From Variovorax sp. EL159 (GTDB taxonomy: Bacteria; Pseudomonadota; Gammaproteobacteria; Burkholderiales; Burkholderiaceae_C), in assembly GCF_900100965.1 (NCBI RefSeq), contig NZ_FMUJ01000009.1:124001-188000 (forward strand): a stretch of DNA of 64,000 nt, in the 5' to 3' direction. Shown here in pieces: positions 26,301-34,614 of this stretch. Under the pieces are notes generated by a model. The model searched no databases. It saw only the letters and a list, made by a program, of their open reading frames with translations, and was not told the DNA's origin. The translations under genes and the position numbers were made by a program. Each line of letters starts with the position of its first letter. The stretch's first letter is position 1.

Positions 26301-26555
26301 ATGACCGCGCTGATGGCCGGGCTGGGCCTGTTGCCGGCGGCGCTGTCGCACGGCATCGGCAGCGAAACGCAACGGCCCTTTGCCTGCGTGATCGTCGGCG
26401 GCATCGTCAGCGGCACGCTGTTCACGCTGCTGGTGCTGCCGCTGGCCATCGGCATGTTCGGCAATTTCTACGACGAGGCGGAAGAAGAAGAGGCGGCGCG
26501 AAACAAGAAGAACGCCCCGGCCGGTCCTTCGCCCGAACCCGTTGCCGGTCATTGA
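23382..26555 (+). CDS. Heavy-metal RND efflux pump (CzcA/CusA family)
   Basis: 1057 residues, the normal size for HME-RND pumps, with 12 predicted membrane segments and two large periplasmic loops. The fourth membrane segment reads VDFGIIIDSAVVIVEA and keeps the acidic triad of CzcA: D392, D398 and E405 correspond to the proton/metal residues of Co/Zn/Cd exporters. This favours a divalent cation substrate over the monovalent Cu/Ag of CusA. The GTG start at 23382 overlaps the adaptor stop (GTGA). The C-terminal tail is acidic (EAEEEEAA) then Lys-rich. An outer-membrane factor follows. Confidence 0.92.
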   Translation: MIDRLIAFSLTQRVFVLVLVAALMGFGAYALSNLPIEAFPDVQDVQVRVISQLPGQAPEDMERTVTLPIEREVSGIPRLSNVRSVTMTGLSIVTLTFADGTDDYFARQQVTEKLSTVTLPTGVQPQLAPLSTAVGEIYRYTIEGGGLSDAQVRTLQDWTVRPFLRMTPGVADVVSFGGAIREYQIEVDPLALRKYQVTLDQLNQAIGNGNGSAGGGLMRQGDASLVVRSAGLFASLADIRNVVIASRQGRAITVADVAEVRAGERPRFGIVAVDARDSVVEGIVSMTKGGNPAKINAELKERVAQLQAKLPTGVRIVPVYDRTELVRHTVSTVAENLVVGALLVMAVLIVFLSSWRAALIVATVIPLALLFAFILMNARGVSANLISLGAVDFGIIIDSAVVIVEALMVRLAAKAATDIASPEARHQRMGVLHRTLSDLAHPVLFSKAIIILAFVPIFTFQRVEGKIFTPVALTLSFALLGAVLLTFTLLPTLLSYALQRRTLAEKHKPWLDWLQMRYRRLVMFTMRRGRITLMLSAVPVVLALLLAPRLGSEFLPKLDEGNIWLTITLPTSAALETTKEVEHVVRAKLLGYPEVARVIAQVGRPDDGSDPKGPNNLEILVDLKPRSEWRFSSKEALVAHMSNKLDAIPGISANFSQVIQDNVEEALSGFRGEIVAKIIGNNLDILDDKGAEVASVIKGIRGATDVDATRIGGQTEVVITPDRARLARYGLAINDVNTLVNQAMSGTSVTGYYDADKRFDVVVRVGEKNRNNVDAIAGLQLAVPGTQSGNGPGTIALGDVASVEVRQGASRIFRESGSRMVIVKVNLLGRDQGSFVEEAQRTVADQVKLPPGYELTWGGQFENSQRAAKRLMVIVPLTALLIFSLLFWAFRSVRLAGLVLGMIPFTLVGGLAALALADLHLSVSAAVGFIAVAGISVQNGVILVEEVTQRVREGSAVARAIVEGAAVRLRPILMTALMAGLGLLPAALSHGIGSETQRPFACVIVGGIVSGTLFTLLVLPLAIGMFGNFYDEAEEEEAARNKKNAPAGPSPEPVAGH

Positions 26556-26583
26556 TGCGATGGCACGCGGAGCAACCTCATCC

Positions 26584-28164
26584 ATGCAAACAATCCCGAT
26601 GAACCGATCGACAAGGCCGGGCCTCCTGCACACCGTGGCGCTGGCGAGCGCGATGCTGATGGCCGGCTGCGCCGTGGGCCCGGACTACGTGCGCCCGACG
26701 CTGGCGGCGTCGAATGGCTTCTCGCCGAAGCCGCTGCCCGAGGCGACGGCTTCGGCGCCCGTGCCTGCAGGCGAGGCGCAGCGTTTTGATGCCACGCGTG
26801 ACATCCAGGCCGACTGGTGGACGCTGTTCGGATCGAAGCCGCTCGATGCGGTGGTGCGCAAGGCCTTTGCGGCCAACCCGACGATCGAGTCCGCACAGGC
26901 GGCGCTGCGCGTCGCGCAAGAGAACGTGCGGGCGCAGCGGGGCTTTTTCTTTCCGTCGGTGCAGGCCAGCTATTCGCCGGCACGCACCAAGATCGCGGGC
27001 AATCTCGGTGGCAATTCACCCGGTGTGCAAGGCAATGGAACGGTGATCAGCACCACCGCGAACACCCCCGCCAAGGACGGCGGCACCGCGCCCTTCAATG
27101 CACCGGTGATCTACAACTTTCACACGGCGCAATTGACCGTGGGCTACACGCCCGACGTGTTCGGCGGCAATCGGCGCCAGGTCGAGGCGCTGCAGGCGCA
27201 GGCGAGCTACCAGCAGCTGCAGCTGGAGGCGACGTACCTCACGCTGGCGGTCAACGTGGTAGCCGCGGCAATACAAGAAGCCTCGCTGCGCCAGCAGATC
27301 GCAACGACGCGCGAGATCATCGAGGTCAACACCCAATCGGTCGCGCTGCTGCAGCGGCAACTCAAGGCCGGGTACGCCTCGCGGCTGGACCTTGCCGTGC
27401 AGGAGAACGCGCTTGCACAGGCCAACCAGTTGCTGCCGCCGCTAGAGAAGCAGTTCGAGCAGACCCGCAACCTGTTGCGTGCACTCACGGGTGGTGTGCA
27501 GGACGTGGAGTTGCCCGAGTCCTTCGACCTCGCGTCGTTGACGCTGCCGCGCGAATTGCCGCTGAGCCTGCCTTCGCAGCTCGTGGCGCAACGCCCCGAC
27601 GTGCGCGCCGCAGAGGCGCAGTTGCAGGCGGCGAGTGCGCAGGTCGGCGTAGCCATCGCGAACCGGCTGCCGCAGTTTTCCATCGACGCGACATGGGGCG
27701 GCGCTGCCAGCCGCTTCGGCCAGATGTTCCTGGACTCAGGCCGCTTCTTCAGCCTGGCCGGCAACATCACGCAGCCGTTGTTCGATGGCGGCGTGCTGCG
27801 GCATCGCCAGCGCGCGGCCGAGGAAGAACTGCGCCAAGCCGACGCGCAGTACCGCGCGACGGTCATCACCGCCTTCCAGAACGTGGCGGACACCCTGCAG
27901 GCGATCCATGCGGACGCCAGGGCATTGCAGGCGACTGTCGAGCTGGAACGCACGACGAAGACGTCGATGGAACTGATCCGCCGGCAACTGGGCCGTGGCT
28001 ACGTGGATCGCCTTGCGCTGCTCACGGCGGAGCAGGCACATCACCAGGCCATGCTCGCGCTGGCACAGGCGCAAGCCACGCGGCTGGGAGACACTGCCGC
28101 GCTGTTCCAGGCGCTGGGCGGAGGATGGTGGAACCGGGAGGCGGCAGCACCTTCCGGTGAATGA
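26584..28164 (+). CDS. Outer-membrane efflux lipoprotein (NodT/CzcC-type)
   Basis: 526 residues from the ATG at 26584, which has GGAG 11 bases upstream; Mets at 26560 and 26599 are alternatives. The lipobox LMAGC-A gives a lipidated outer-membrane factor. The sequence shows the two-fold OEP repeats, VGPDYVRPT after the lipid Cys, QADWWTLFGSKPLDAVV, and LVAQRPDVRAAEAQLQAASA, all typical of the NodT family. It forms the TolC-like exit duct of the RND system encoded just upstream. Nothing regulatory is evident between the two genes. Confidence 0.92.
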   Translation: MQTIPMNRSTRPGLLHTVALASAMLMAGCAVGPDYVRPTLAASNGFSPKPLPEATASAPVPAGEAQRFDATRDIQADWWTLFGSKPLDAVVRKAFAANPTIESAQAALRVAQENVRAQRGFFFPSVQASYSPARTKIAGNLGGNSPGVQGNGTVISTTANTPAKDGGTAPFNAPVIYNFHTAQLTVGYTPDVFGGNRRQVEALQAQASYQQLQLEATYLTLAVNVVAAAIQEASLRQQIATTREIIEVNTQSVALLQRQLKAGYASRLDLAVQENALAQANQLLPPLEKQFEQTRNLLRALTGGVQDVELPESFDLASLTLPRELPLSLPSQLVAQRPDVRAAEAQLQAASAQVGVAIANRLPQFSIDATWGGAASRFGQMFLDSGRFFSLAGNITQPLFDGGVLRHRQRAAEEELRQADAQYRATVITAFQNVADTLQAIHADARALQATVELERTTKTSMELIRRQLGRGYVDRLALLTAEQAHHQAMLALAQAQATRLGDTAALFQALGGGWWNREAAAPSGE

Positions 28165-28425
28165 CGTGCGCGCTTCGGGGGCTGTCGCGCATGTTGTTTC
28201 ATTGTTGTTGAAGGTGTTTGTATTTGTTGCGGCGCCTCTTTGACGGAGGCTGGTAAACCCCACCTGCTTCATAGGAGAAAGTTCGGGCAACCCCTATTGA
28301 CCCGCAGCTTTTCAAGGGCTGCATTGTTTCAATCCTGTGAACGCCGTGGTTCATTTCGCAAGCGTTTTTTGATGCGCTTCAGGCTCACACTTCATCTCAC
28401 CAACCAACCCCTGAAGGAGATTGAA

Positions 28426-28776
28426 ATGAATGCCTCGAAGATCCTCGCTGCTGCTGCTCTCTCGCTCCTGGCTGCTGCCGGAGCACATGCAGAAACCTAT
28501 GACGGCGTGCACACCGTGAACTCCACGATCTCGCGTGCCGATGTCGCATCGCAAGCCGTTGTCGCCGCACACGCTGGCAACGTCTACGGTGACGGCTCCA
28601 CCGCTGGCGCACAACCCTTCACCTCGACGGCCGACCGCGCTGTCGTTCAGGCTGAAGCCGTTGCCAAGGCTCACGACCCGCTCGCCAGCCTCGACCGCCG
28701 TGCGTTCTACCGCGACGAAGTGCCGGCCGCCTACAAGAAGCCCAGCGTGTCGTTCACGCGCCAGGCTGGCCTGTAA
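28426..28776 (+). CDS. Small exported protein (DUF4148-like)
   Basis: 116 residues. A clear signal peptide ends at GAHA-E (about 22). The mature part has a motif of the form SRADVASQAVVAAHAGN and a later ADRAVVQAEAVAKAHDP, i.e. two related Ala/Val/Gln helices, then a basic tail. The second motif resembles the ADRAQVQAEAVRAN motif in the protein at 30117, so the two genes are probably paralogous. An AAGGAG ribosome site precedes the ATG. A strong terminator follows 45 bp after the stop. The function is unknown. The 261 bp upstream (28165-28425) contain no gene; only a weak TTGACC promoter-like hexamer at 28298 was noticed. Confidence 0.75.
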   Translation: MNASKILAAAALSLLAAAGAHAETYDGVHTVNSTISRADVASQAVVAAHAGNVYGDGSTAGAQPFTSTADRAVVQAEAVAKAHDPLASLDRRAFYRDEVPAAYKKPSVSFTRQAGL

Positions 28777-28820
28777 GCCAAGTCCGCAAGCCGACACGAC
28801 ACGTCGGCTGCACAAAGAAC

Positions 28821-28845
28821 AAACGGGCCCTCGGGCCCGTTTTTT
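28821..28845 (+). terminator. Rho-independent terminator
   Basis: ACGGGCCC/GGGCCCGT hairpin followed by five T, downstream of the small exported protein gene. A further hairpin, AGCCGAC/GTCGGCT, lies immediately before it at 28789-28809. Confidence 0.85.
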
Positions 28846-28860
28846 CGTGGGCGATCCGGA

Positions 28861-29148
28861 TCAGGCTTCGATGCGAAAGGCCACGGGTTTGCCCGCACGC
28901 TCGGCGCGCAGCAGATCGCCTTCGATCCGCATGCCGGTCCATGTGCCGGCAACGCCGTCGTGGCCGATCAGTTCGATGCTGTCTTCGGAAAGAAACCGGT
29001 AGCGAAAGAGCGGCGCGCACACGGGGCCGTCGCTGACACCGGTGATCGCGCGAACGAAACCATTCGACTGGAACCAGTAGGTCTCGACTTCGCTGTCGCT
29101 GTCGGCGACGAGTTGCAGGCGCGATTCGGCGGGAATGATGGAGTGCAT
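28861..29148 (-). CDS. Small conserved-looking hypothetical protein
   Basis: 95 residues, soluble and acidic, with no signal peptide or recognised motif. The pattern of short alternating beta strands (RLQLVAD, VETYWFQ, APLFRYRFL, SIELIGHDG, RAERAG) suggests a compact beta barrel or sandwich. It ends a few bases after the terminator of the convergent gene and lies 108 bp from the methyltransferase end on the same strand. It may be an independent unit. Coding potential is inferred from third-position GC bias and the absence of a better frame. Confidence 0.55.
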   Translation of the reverse strand: MHSIIPAESRLQLVADSDSEVETYWFQSNGFVRAITGVSDGPVCAPLFRYRFLSEDSIELIGHDGVAGTWTGMRIEGDLLRAERAGKPVAFRIEA

Positions 29149-29256
29149 CGGATGGTGGGGCTTGAGGTGAAAGTGCTCATCGGCATTGCATTGATGCGCA
29201 ACGAAGCACTTCTTCTCAGTACGTTTCGCGAGCGGAAAACGGCCGAATATAGAGCC

Positions 29257-29940
29257 TCAACCGCCGATCCGCTTGTAGGTCAGCAATCGTCCCCGATAGG
29301 CCAGGTTTTCCGCGGTCGCGAGCCGGTCGAGCCGCTCTTCGCACATGCCGAATCCTTCGTCGGCCATCTGCCGATTGAAGGCCGCGCGGTTGCCCCGGTC
29401 GGGGTCGACGATCCACACCTCGGCGGCGGGGCTTGCGTGGCGGGCGATGAAGGCGGCGAGCAGTCCCTTTGCGTCGCGCTCGTAGAGCAGGTCGCTGCCG
29501 ATGATGAGGTCGTACACGCCACGCACGTCGCCATCGGCGCCGGTCTCGCGCATGCCCCAGTGGCCGCGCCGGTACTTCATCGGCGGCAGTGCATTGAGTC
29601 GAAGGTTCTCCAGCAGAAAACCGGCGGTGAGCGGATGGCAGTCGCTGGCGGTCATGTCGTTGCCGCGGCGATGGCCGACGAGGCTCGCGAGCGCAAGGCC
29701 GCAGCCGATCTCGAGCACGCGTGCGCCGATCACGACCGGATGCACGGCCATGCGCGCGGCCAATTGCGCACCGGAGGGCCACAGCAGCCCGAACATGGGC
29801 CATGCGGCCGAAGAAATGCCCTGTGCGGCGGCTGTGCCGAGTGGGTCGGAGAACTGCTGGCGGTCGAGCAGCGACCGGATGACGAGGTCGTCCGCGCCCG
29901 CGATCGCGATGCGTTCCAGCTTGATTTGGTAGCCCGGCAT
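29257..29940 (-). CDS. SAM-dependent methyltransferase (METTL/Nnt1-like)
   Basis: 227 residues. The SAM-binding glycine loop is VLEIGCGLALASLV, followed by an acidic strand (MTASDCHPL) and the post-II motif YDLIIGSDLLYE, characteristic of the lysine/METTL-type methyltransferase 16 family. The start MPGYQIKLERI at 29940 was chosen because the open frame upstream runs into non-coding DNA. The substrate is unknown; relatives methylate protein lysines or small amines. It is divergent from the small repeat-bearing protein gene at 30117. Confidence 0.82.
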   Translation of the reverse strand: MPGYQIKLERIAIAGADDLVIRSLLDRQQFSDPLGTAAAQGISSAAWPMFGLLWPSGAQLAARMAVHPVVIGARVLEIGCGLALASLVGHRRGNDMTASDCHPLTAGFLLENLRLNALPPMKYRRGHWGMRETGADGDVRGVYDLIIGSDLLYERDAKGLLAAFIARHASPAAEVWIVDPDRGNRAAFNRQMADEGFGMCEERLDRLATAENLAYRGRLLTYKRIGG

Positions 29941-30116
29941 CGGAAGAGGAGCGGGGCCTCGCGTGCGAGGCCTCGAAGCAGCAAAGGTGAGGCAGTATGC
30001 GTGCCGGCCGGTTCGGCGTACGTGCAAAGGCCTTCTCACACGGTGCTAAGCGAGTTCTCACAGGCCGGTAAGTGCAGCGTCCTAGAGTGAAAGCGTCATC
30101 ACTCATGGAGACTTTC

Positions 30117-30470
30117 ATGAAAGTTCGTATCGCTACCTTGTGCATCGCGGCCGTGCCGGCACTGGTGCTGGCTTCGTTCGCGCATGCGGGCGGGCGTGCC
30201 GACCCCGACTATCCGCAGATCTCGCACTCGACCCAATCGCGCGACGCAGTGGCCGCGGATGCGGTGCGTGCCAACACGGGCATTCATGCGACCGAGATCG
30301 CCGAATCGCAGGTGGCTCCATTGATGGGCGGTGCCGACCGTGCGCAGGTTCAGGCCGAGGCGGTGCGCGCCAACAACGGCATCCACCCGACCGAGATTCC
30401 CGAATCGCAGGTGCTGCCGCCGGTGGCATCGGCACACATGTCGGCGCCTTCGACAGTGAGCGGCGAATAG
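30117..30470 (+). CDS. Small exported protein with a duplicated motif (DUF4148-like)
   Basis: 117 residues. A signal peptide ends near SFAHA-G (about 25). The mature chain contains two copies of a 17-residue motif: VRANTGIHATEIAESQV at about 58 and VRANNGIHPTEIPESQV at about 87, each preceded by an Ala/Gln helix. The second half-motif ADRAQVQAEAV is shared with the protein at 28426. ATG at 30117 follows ATGGAG. No function is known. It is convergent with the GH3 gene. Confidence 0.72.
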   Translation: MKVRIATLCIAAVPALVLASFAHAGGRADPDYPQISHSTQSRDAVAADAVRANTGIHATEIAESQVAPLMGGADRAQVQAEAVRANNGIHPTEIPESQVLPPVASAHMSAPSTVSGE

Positions 30471-30513
30471 GCCGCGAACATGCGGTGCATGCCCCGCGCA
30501 TGCACCGCCCGGT

Positions 30514-32784
30514 TCAGTCGCGGGTGAGCACGAAGTGCCTGCGGATGCCGCTCGCGGCGGAAGGCGCCACCCACAGATCGAACTCGCCCGGTTCCACCGT
30601 GGGCTTCATGTCGCGACCGATGAACTGCAGGTCGGCGGCCGTGAGCGTGAACTCGACGACGGTCGATGCGCCGGGCGCGATGCGCACCTTCTTAAATCCC
30701 TTGAGCTCGCGCACCGGCCGCGTCACGCTGGCGGCGCGTTGGGCGGTGTAGAGCTGCACCACTTCCTCGGCCTCGCGCTGGCCGGTGTTGGTGACGGTCG
30801 CACGCACGCGCAGCGTGTCCGACAGCGTCATCCGGTCCTGGCTCAGTTCGACGTTGTCGTAGCGCACCGGCGCATAGCCGATGCCGAAGCCGAAGGGGTA
30901 GAGCGCTTCGTTCGTCGCGTCCAGGTAGCGCGTCTTGAAGAGCGTGCCCGGTGCGCCTTCGGGCGTGGGGCGCCCCGTGCGCTTGTGGGCGTAGTAGTAG
31001 GGCACCTGGCCCGCCGTCTGCGGAAAGCTCACAGGCAGGCGGCCTGAAGGATTGAAGTCGCCGAACACCACGTCGGCAATCGCGTTGCCGGTCTGCACGC
31101 CGAGGAACCAGGTCACGAGGATGGCGCGCGCATTGCGCACCGCGCCCTTGAGCGCCATCGCGCGGCCATTGCTCAGCAGCACGACCACGGGCTTGCCGGT
31201 GGCGGCCACGGCTTCTGCCAGGTCCTGCTGCGCCTGCGGCATGCCGATGTCGCTGCGCGAGCGTGCCTCGCCCGACATCTTCTCGCTCTCGCCGATGGCC
31301 AGCAGCACCACGTCGGCGTCGCGCGCGGCAGCCACGGCGGCGTCGATGCCGCCGGGCAGAGGCGACTCGACGTTCGAGCCGCGCACGATGGTCAGCGACG
31401 AGTGGGTGCCCAGTGCGGCGCGCAGCCCCTGGTCGATGCCCACCGGTGCGGTCTGGCCCGGGAACAGGCTCCAGGCGCCCAGCAGATCGGTGGTGCCTTC
31501 GGCAAAAGGGCCGATCAGCGCGATCTTCGTGCCGGCCTTGGGCAACGGCAGCAGCATGCGCTCGTTTTTCAGCATCACGATGGAGCGGCGCGCGCTCTCG
31601 CGGGCCAGTGCGATGAACTCGGGGTTCTCCGCGCGGGCCGCGGCGGGCGGGCCGTCGAGGCCGCGCAACGGATTGTCGAAGAGCCCGAGCTTGTACTTGA
31701 CCCACAGCACGCGGCGCACCGCCTCGTCGAGCCGCGCCATCGGCACTTCGCCGGTGGCCACGAGGTCGGGCAGGTAGCGCATGTACAGGCCGCTCTGCAT
31801 GCTGACGTCGGTGCCGGCCATGAAAGCCTGCTTTGCCGCTTCGCGCGGATTGGCGGCATAGCCGTGCTCGACCAGTTCCTCGTCGGCCGTGTAGTCGGAC
31901 ACCACGAAGCCCTTGAACTTCCATTCGTCGCGCAGCACACCGGTCAGCAGCGCGGGATTGGCGGTCGAGGGAATGCCGCCGATCTCGTTGAAGGCGCTCA
32001 TGACCGACAGCGCCCCGGCATCGATGGCCGCGCGAAACGGCGGCAGGTAGACCTCGCGCAGCGTGCGCTCCGAGACCTCGCTGGGGTTGTAGTCGAGCCC
32101 GCCTTCTGCCGCGCCGTAGGCCGCGAAGTGCTTGGGCGTGGCGAGCATCGAATCGGCGTTCGACAGATGGCTGCCCTGGAAGCCGCGCACCCGCGCGGCC
32201 GCGAACTGGCGCGCAAGGTACACGTCTTCGCCTACGCCTTCGAGGCCACGGCCCCAGCGCGCGTCGCGCGCGATGTCGACCATGGGCGCGAGGGTCCAGC
32301 GAAAGCCGTCGGCCGTGGCCTCGACCGCCGCCGCGCGTGCGGTGCGCTCGGCCAGCGCGGGCTCCCAGCTCGACACCTCGGCCAGCGGCATCGGGAACAT
32401 GGTGCGAAAGCCGTGGATCACGTCGGCGCCGAAGATCAGCGGAATGCCCAGCCGCGATTCGCGCACCGCGATCTGCTGGAGCCGCAGCTTGCCTTCGAGG
32501 CCCGCGTTGTTGAAGAGGCCGGTGATGCGCCCGGCGCGCACGTCGGCCGTCTCCTGCTGCCCGTTGCGCCAGCCGGCTTGCGGGTTGTTGGGGATGTTGG
32601 TGTCGGCCGGGCCGTACAGGCTGAGCTGGCCGGCCTTTTCCTGCGGCGTCATGCGCGCGATCAGCGCCTCGATGCGGGCAAGGCCTGCATCGGGCGGATC
32701 GGTCGGGGGTTTTTCTGCGGCGGAAGAGAAAGAGATGCACGCCAGCCCGAGCAGGCTGGCGACGCCAAGGTTTCGAACGCTCAT
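30514..32784 (-). CDS. bglX: Exported beta-glucosidase, glycoside hydrolase family 3 (BglX-like)
   Basis: 756 residues with a signal peptide ending near FSSAA. The order is that of BglX: an N-terminal TIM-barrel (about 40-390) with KHFAAYGAAEGG and the nucleophile Asp in GFVVSDYTAD, an alpha/beta sandwich (about 420-620) containing GESEKMSGEARSRSD near the acid/base residue, and a C-terminal fibronectin III-like domain (VRATVTNTGQREAEEVVQLY). It should release terminal beta-glucose from oligosaccharides in the periplasm. Start at 32784 gives the signal peptide. It lies 61 bp downstream of the BASS transporter gene on the same strand. Confidence 0.93.
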   Translation of the reverse strand: MSVRNLGVASLLGLACISFSSAAEKPPTDPPDAGLARIEALIARMTPQEKAGQLSLYGPADTNIPNNPQAGWRNGQQETADVRAGRITGLFNNAGLEGKLRLQQIAVRESRLGIPLIFGADVIHGFRTMFPMPLAEVSSWEPALAERTARAAAVEATADGFRWTLAPMVDIARDARWGRGLEGVGEDVYLARQFAAARVRGFQGSHLSNADSMLATPKHFAAYGAAEGGLDYNPSEVSERTLREVYLPPFRAAIDAGALSVMSAFNEIGGIPSTANPALLTGVLRDEWKFKGFVVSDYTADEELVEHGYAANPREAAKQAFMAGTDVSMQSGLYMRYLPDLVATGEVPMARLDEAVRRVLWVKYKLGLFDNPLRGLDGPPAAARAENPEFIALARESARRSIVMLKNERMLLPLPKAGTKIALIGPFAEGTTDLLGAWSLFPGQTAPVGIDQGLRAALGTHSSLTIVRGSNVESPLPGGIDAAVAAARDADVVLLAIGESEKMSGEARSRSDIGMPQAQQDLAEAVAATGKPVVVLLSNGRAMALKGAVRNARAILVTWFLGVQTGNAIADVVFGDFNPSGRLPVSFPQTAGQVPYYYAHKRTGRPTPEGAPGTLFKTRYLDATNEALYPFGFGIGYAPVRYDNVELSQDRMTLSDTLRVRATVTNTGQREAEEVVQLYTAQRAASVTRPVRELKGFKKVRIAPGASTVVEFTLTAADLQFIGRDMKPTVEPGEFDLWVAPSAASGIRRHFVLTRD

Positions 32785-32845
32785 GGCCGCCCATTCTCGG
32801 GCGAAAAGAAGGCGGCCCGTTCGAATGCCTTTCGATACTGGGTCT

Positions 32846-33730
32846 TCAGTGGCCTGGCGCCCGGACCGCAATGGGTTGCGGCCGGCGCAGCAGCAGCCAG
32901 CCGAACAGCGGCGCGGTGACGTACATCACCACCGAATAGATGGCGGCCGGCAGTGCCAGCGGAAAGCTGCCGAGCACGCTCACCGCGATGAAGATGGCCA
33001 GCGTCGAGTTGTGGATGCCGATCTCGTAGCTGATGGCGGTGGCCAGCGGCTTGTCGAGGCCGGCGGCGCGGCTCAGGTAGTAGCCCGCGAGCAGGCTCAC
33101 GAGGTTGAACAGCAGCACGGGCAGGCCGATCTCGGCGAAGGTGGCCGTCATGGTCTTCCACTCGTTCGCGATGGCCAGCACGGTCACCACCGCGAGCACC
33201 ACGCCGCTGAAGATCTTGGTCGGCTTTTCCATGCGCGCCGCAAAGCCGGGCCGGCGCGAGGCCACGAACATGCCAATGGCCACCGGAACGAGCACGATGG
33301 CGATCACCTCCACCAGCTTGCGCGTCTGCAGCGGCACCACCTGGCCGCTCTGCGCGAAATGGCCGATGGCCCAGTTGGCGATGAGCGGCAGCGTGACGAT
33401 CGACAGCAGCGTGTTCACCGCAGTGAGCGAGATGTTCATGGCCACGTTGCCGCCGAACAGATGCGAGAACAGGTTGGCCGAAATGCCGCCCGGCGAGGCC
33501 GCCAGCAACATCAGCCCGATGGCGAACACCGGCGACAGGCCGAAGCCCACGATGATGGCGTAGCAGGCCAGCGGCAACCCGACGACCTGCAGCAGCAGCG
33601 CGATGGCCACGGCTTTCGGATGCCTGAACAGGCGCCGGAAGTCGGCGAGCGAAAGCGAAAGCCCGAGCCCGAACATCACGAGCGCGAGCGCGCCGAACAG
33701 GAAGCGGGTAACGATGACGGTGCTGTCCAT
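32846..33730 (-). CDS. Bile acid:sodium symporter family (BASS) transporter
   Basis: 294 residues with about nine or ten membrane segments. Family features are MLLAASPGGISANLFSHLFGG (near residues 70-90, written here only in part: AASPGGISANLFSH) and the second crossover region YEIGIHNSTLAIFIA, the two discontinuous-helix Na sites of ASBT-like carriers. Bacterial members carry organic anions such as pantoate or keto acids; the ligand here is unknown. A terminator upstream separates it from the aldolase gene, so it likely has its own promoter. Confidence 0.9.
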   Translation of the reverse strand: MDSTVIVTRFLFGALALVMFGLGLSLSLADFRRLFRHPKAVAIALLLQVVGLPLACYAIIVGFGLSPVFAIGLMLLAASPGGISANLFSHLFGGNVAMNISLTAVNTLLSIVTLPLIANWAIGHFAQSGQVVPLQTRKLVEVIAIVLVPVAIGMFVASRRPGFAARMEKPTKIFSGVVLAVVTVLAIANEWKTMTATFAEIGLPVLLFNLVSLLAGYYLSRAAGLDKPLATAISYEIGIHNSTLAIFIAVSVLGSFPLALPAAIYSVVMYVTAPLFGWLLLRRPQPIAVRAPGH

Positions 33731-33756
33731 GGTGCTTGTCTCCTCTTTGGGTTCTT

Positions 33757-33801
33757 ATAAAAAAATGGCTGCCGGCACCTGTCGTGCAGGCGCTGGCAGC
33801 C
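33757..33801 (-). terminator. Rho-independent terminator of the aldolase operon
   Basis: On the minus strand, GGCTGCCAGCGCCTG pairs with CAGGTGCCGGCAGCC and is followed by a run of seven T. It lies between the aldolase stop (33826) and the BASS start (33730), so it should end the HD-aldolase transcript. Confidence 0.85.
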
Positions 33802-33825
33802 GTGGAAACCGGGGACCGACGGGTC

Positions 33826-34593
33826 TTATTGTTTGTAGCTGTCGTCGATGCGGTCGAGCTTGCGGATCAGCGAAGGCCAGACGAACAGGCCGCCCAGGCC
33901 GCCGCTCTGCACCTTCATCGCCTGGCCTACGCCATCGATGATCTTCGGGTTGACGTGCGTGAGTTCGCTGCCGCCCGACTGCGCCGCAATCTGGATCTGG
34001 CAGGTGTTCTCGAAGGTGTACATCGAAAGGAAGGCGTCGGCAATGGTCTTGCCGCAGGTCAGGAGGCCGTGGTTGCGCAGCATCAGGAAGTTGGCATGGC
34101 CCATGTCGGCCTGCAGGCGCGGCTTCTCGTCATCGCGGAAGGCCACGCCTTCGTAGTCGTGATAGGCCAGCGAATTCAGCACGAAGGTCGATTGCTGGCT
34201 GATGGGCAGCACGCCATTCTTTTGCGCGCTCACGGCGATGCCGGCCTTGGTGTGGGTGTGCAGCACGCACTGGATGTCTTCGCGCGCGGCATGCACCGCG
34301 CTGTGGATCACGAAGCCGGCCGGGTTCACGGGGTAGGGCGAGTCGATGATCTTGTTGCACTGCTGGTCGACCTTGACCAGGCTCGACGCGGTGATCTCGT
34401 CGAACATCAGGCCGTAGGGGTTGATCAGGAAGTGGTGCTCGGGGCCGGGCACGCGCGCGCTGATGTGCGTGAACACGAGGTCGCTCCAGCCATAGAGCGC
34501 CACGAGGCGGTAGCAGGCGGCGAGGTCGACGCGAAGCTGCCACTCTTCGGCGGAGACGAGCTTCTGGATTTCGGGTTGGGCAAAGGCGTTCAT
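33826..34593 (-). CDS. Class II aldolase/adducin family protein
   Basis: 255 residues. The zinc-binding histidines of the class II aldolase/adducin fold are visible in VLHTHTKAGIAVS and in MLRNHGLLTCGKT; the early FTHISARVPG and the FLINPYGLMFDEI loop match the phosphate/substrate site region. Members are fuculose- or ribulose-phosphate aldolases or decarboxylases; which one applies cannot be decided. It follows the HD-domain gene by 21 bp in the same operon and is followed by a terminator. Confidence 0.9.
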   Translation of the reverse strand: MNAFAQPEIQKLVSAEEWQLRVDLAACYRLVALYGWSDLVFTHISARVPGPEHHFLINPYGLMFDEITASSLVKVDQQCNKIIDSPYPVNPAGFVIHSAVHAAREDIQCVLHTHTKAGIAVSAQKNGVLPISQQSTFVLNSLAYHDYEGVAFRDDEKPRLQADMGHANFLMLRNHGLLTCGKTIADAFLSMYTFENTCQIQIAAQSGGSELTHVNPKIIDGVGQAMKVQSGGLGGLFVWPSLIRKLDRIDDSYKQ

Positions 34594-34614
34594 GGGGTGT
34601 TTCCTCGGGGTGGG

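Noticed and set aside
23286-26633. A 1115-residue open frame on the minus strand opposite the RND pump
   Set aside because: Its translation is dominated by His, Arg, Gln and Asp with no domain; this is the usual antisense shadow of a GC-rich gene. The plus-strand frame encodes a full RND pump.
28165-28425. A small RNA or extra gene between the efflux operon and the exported protein
   Set aside because: No open frame with a ribosome site and no strong terminator-linked structure; only a weak promoter-like hexamer was seen.
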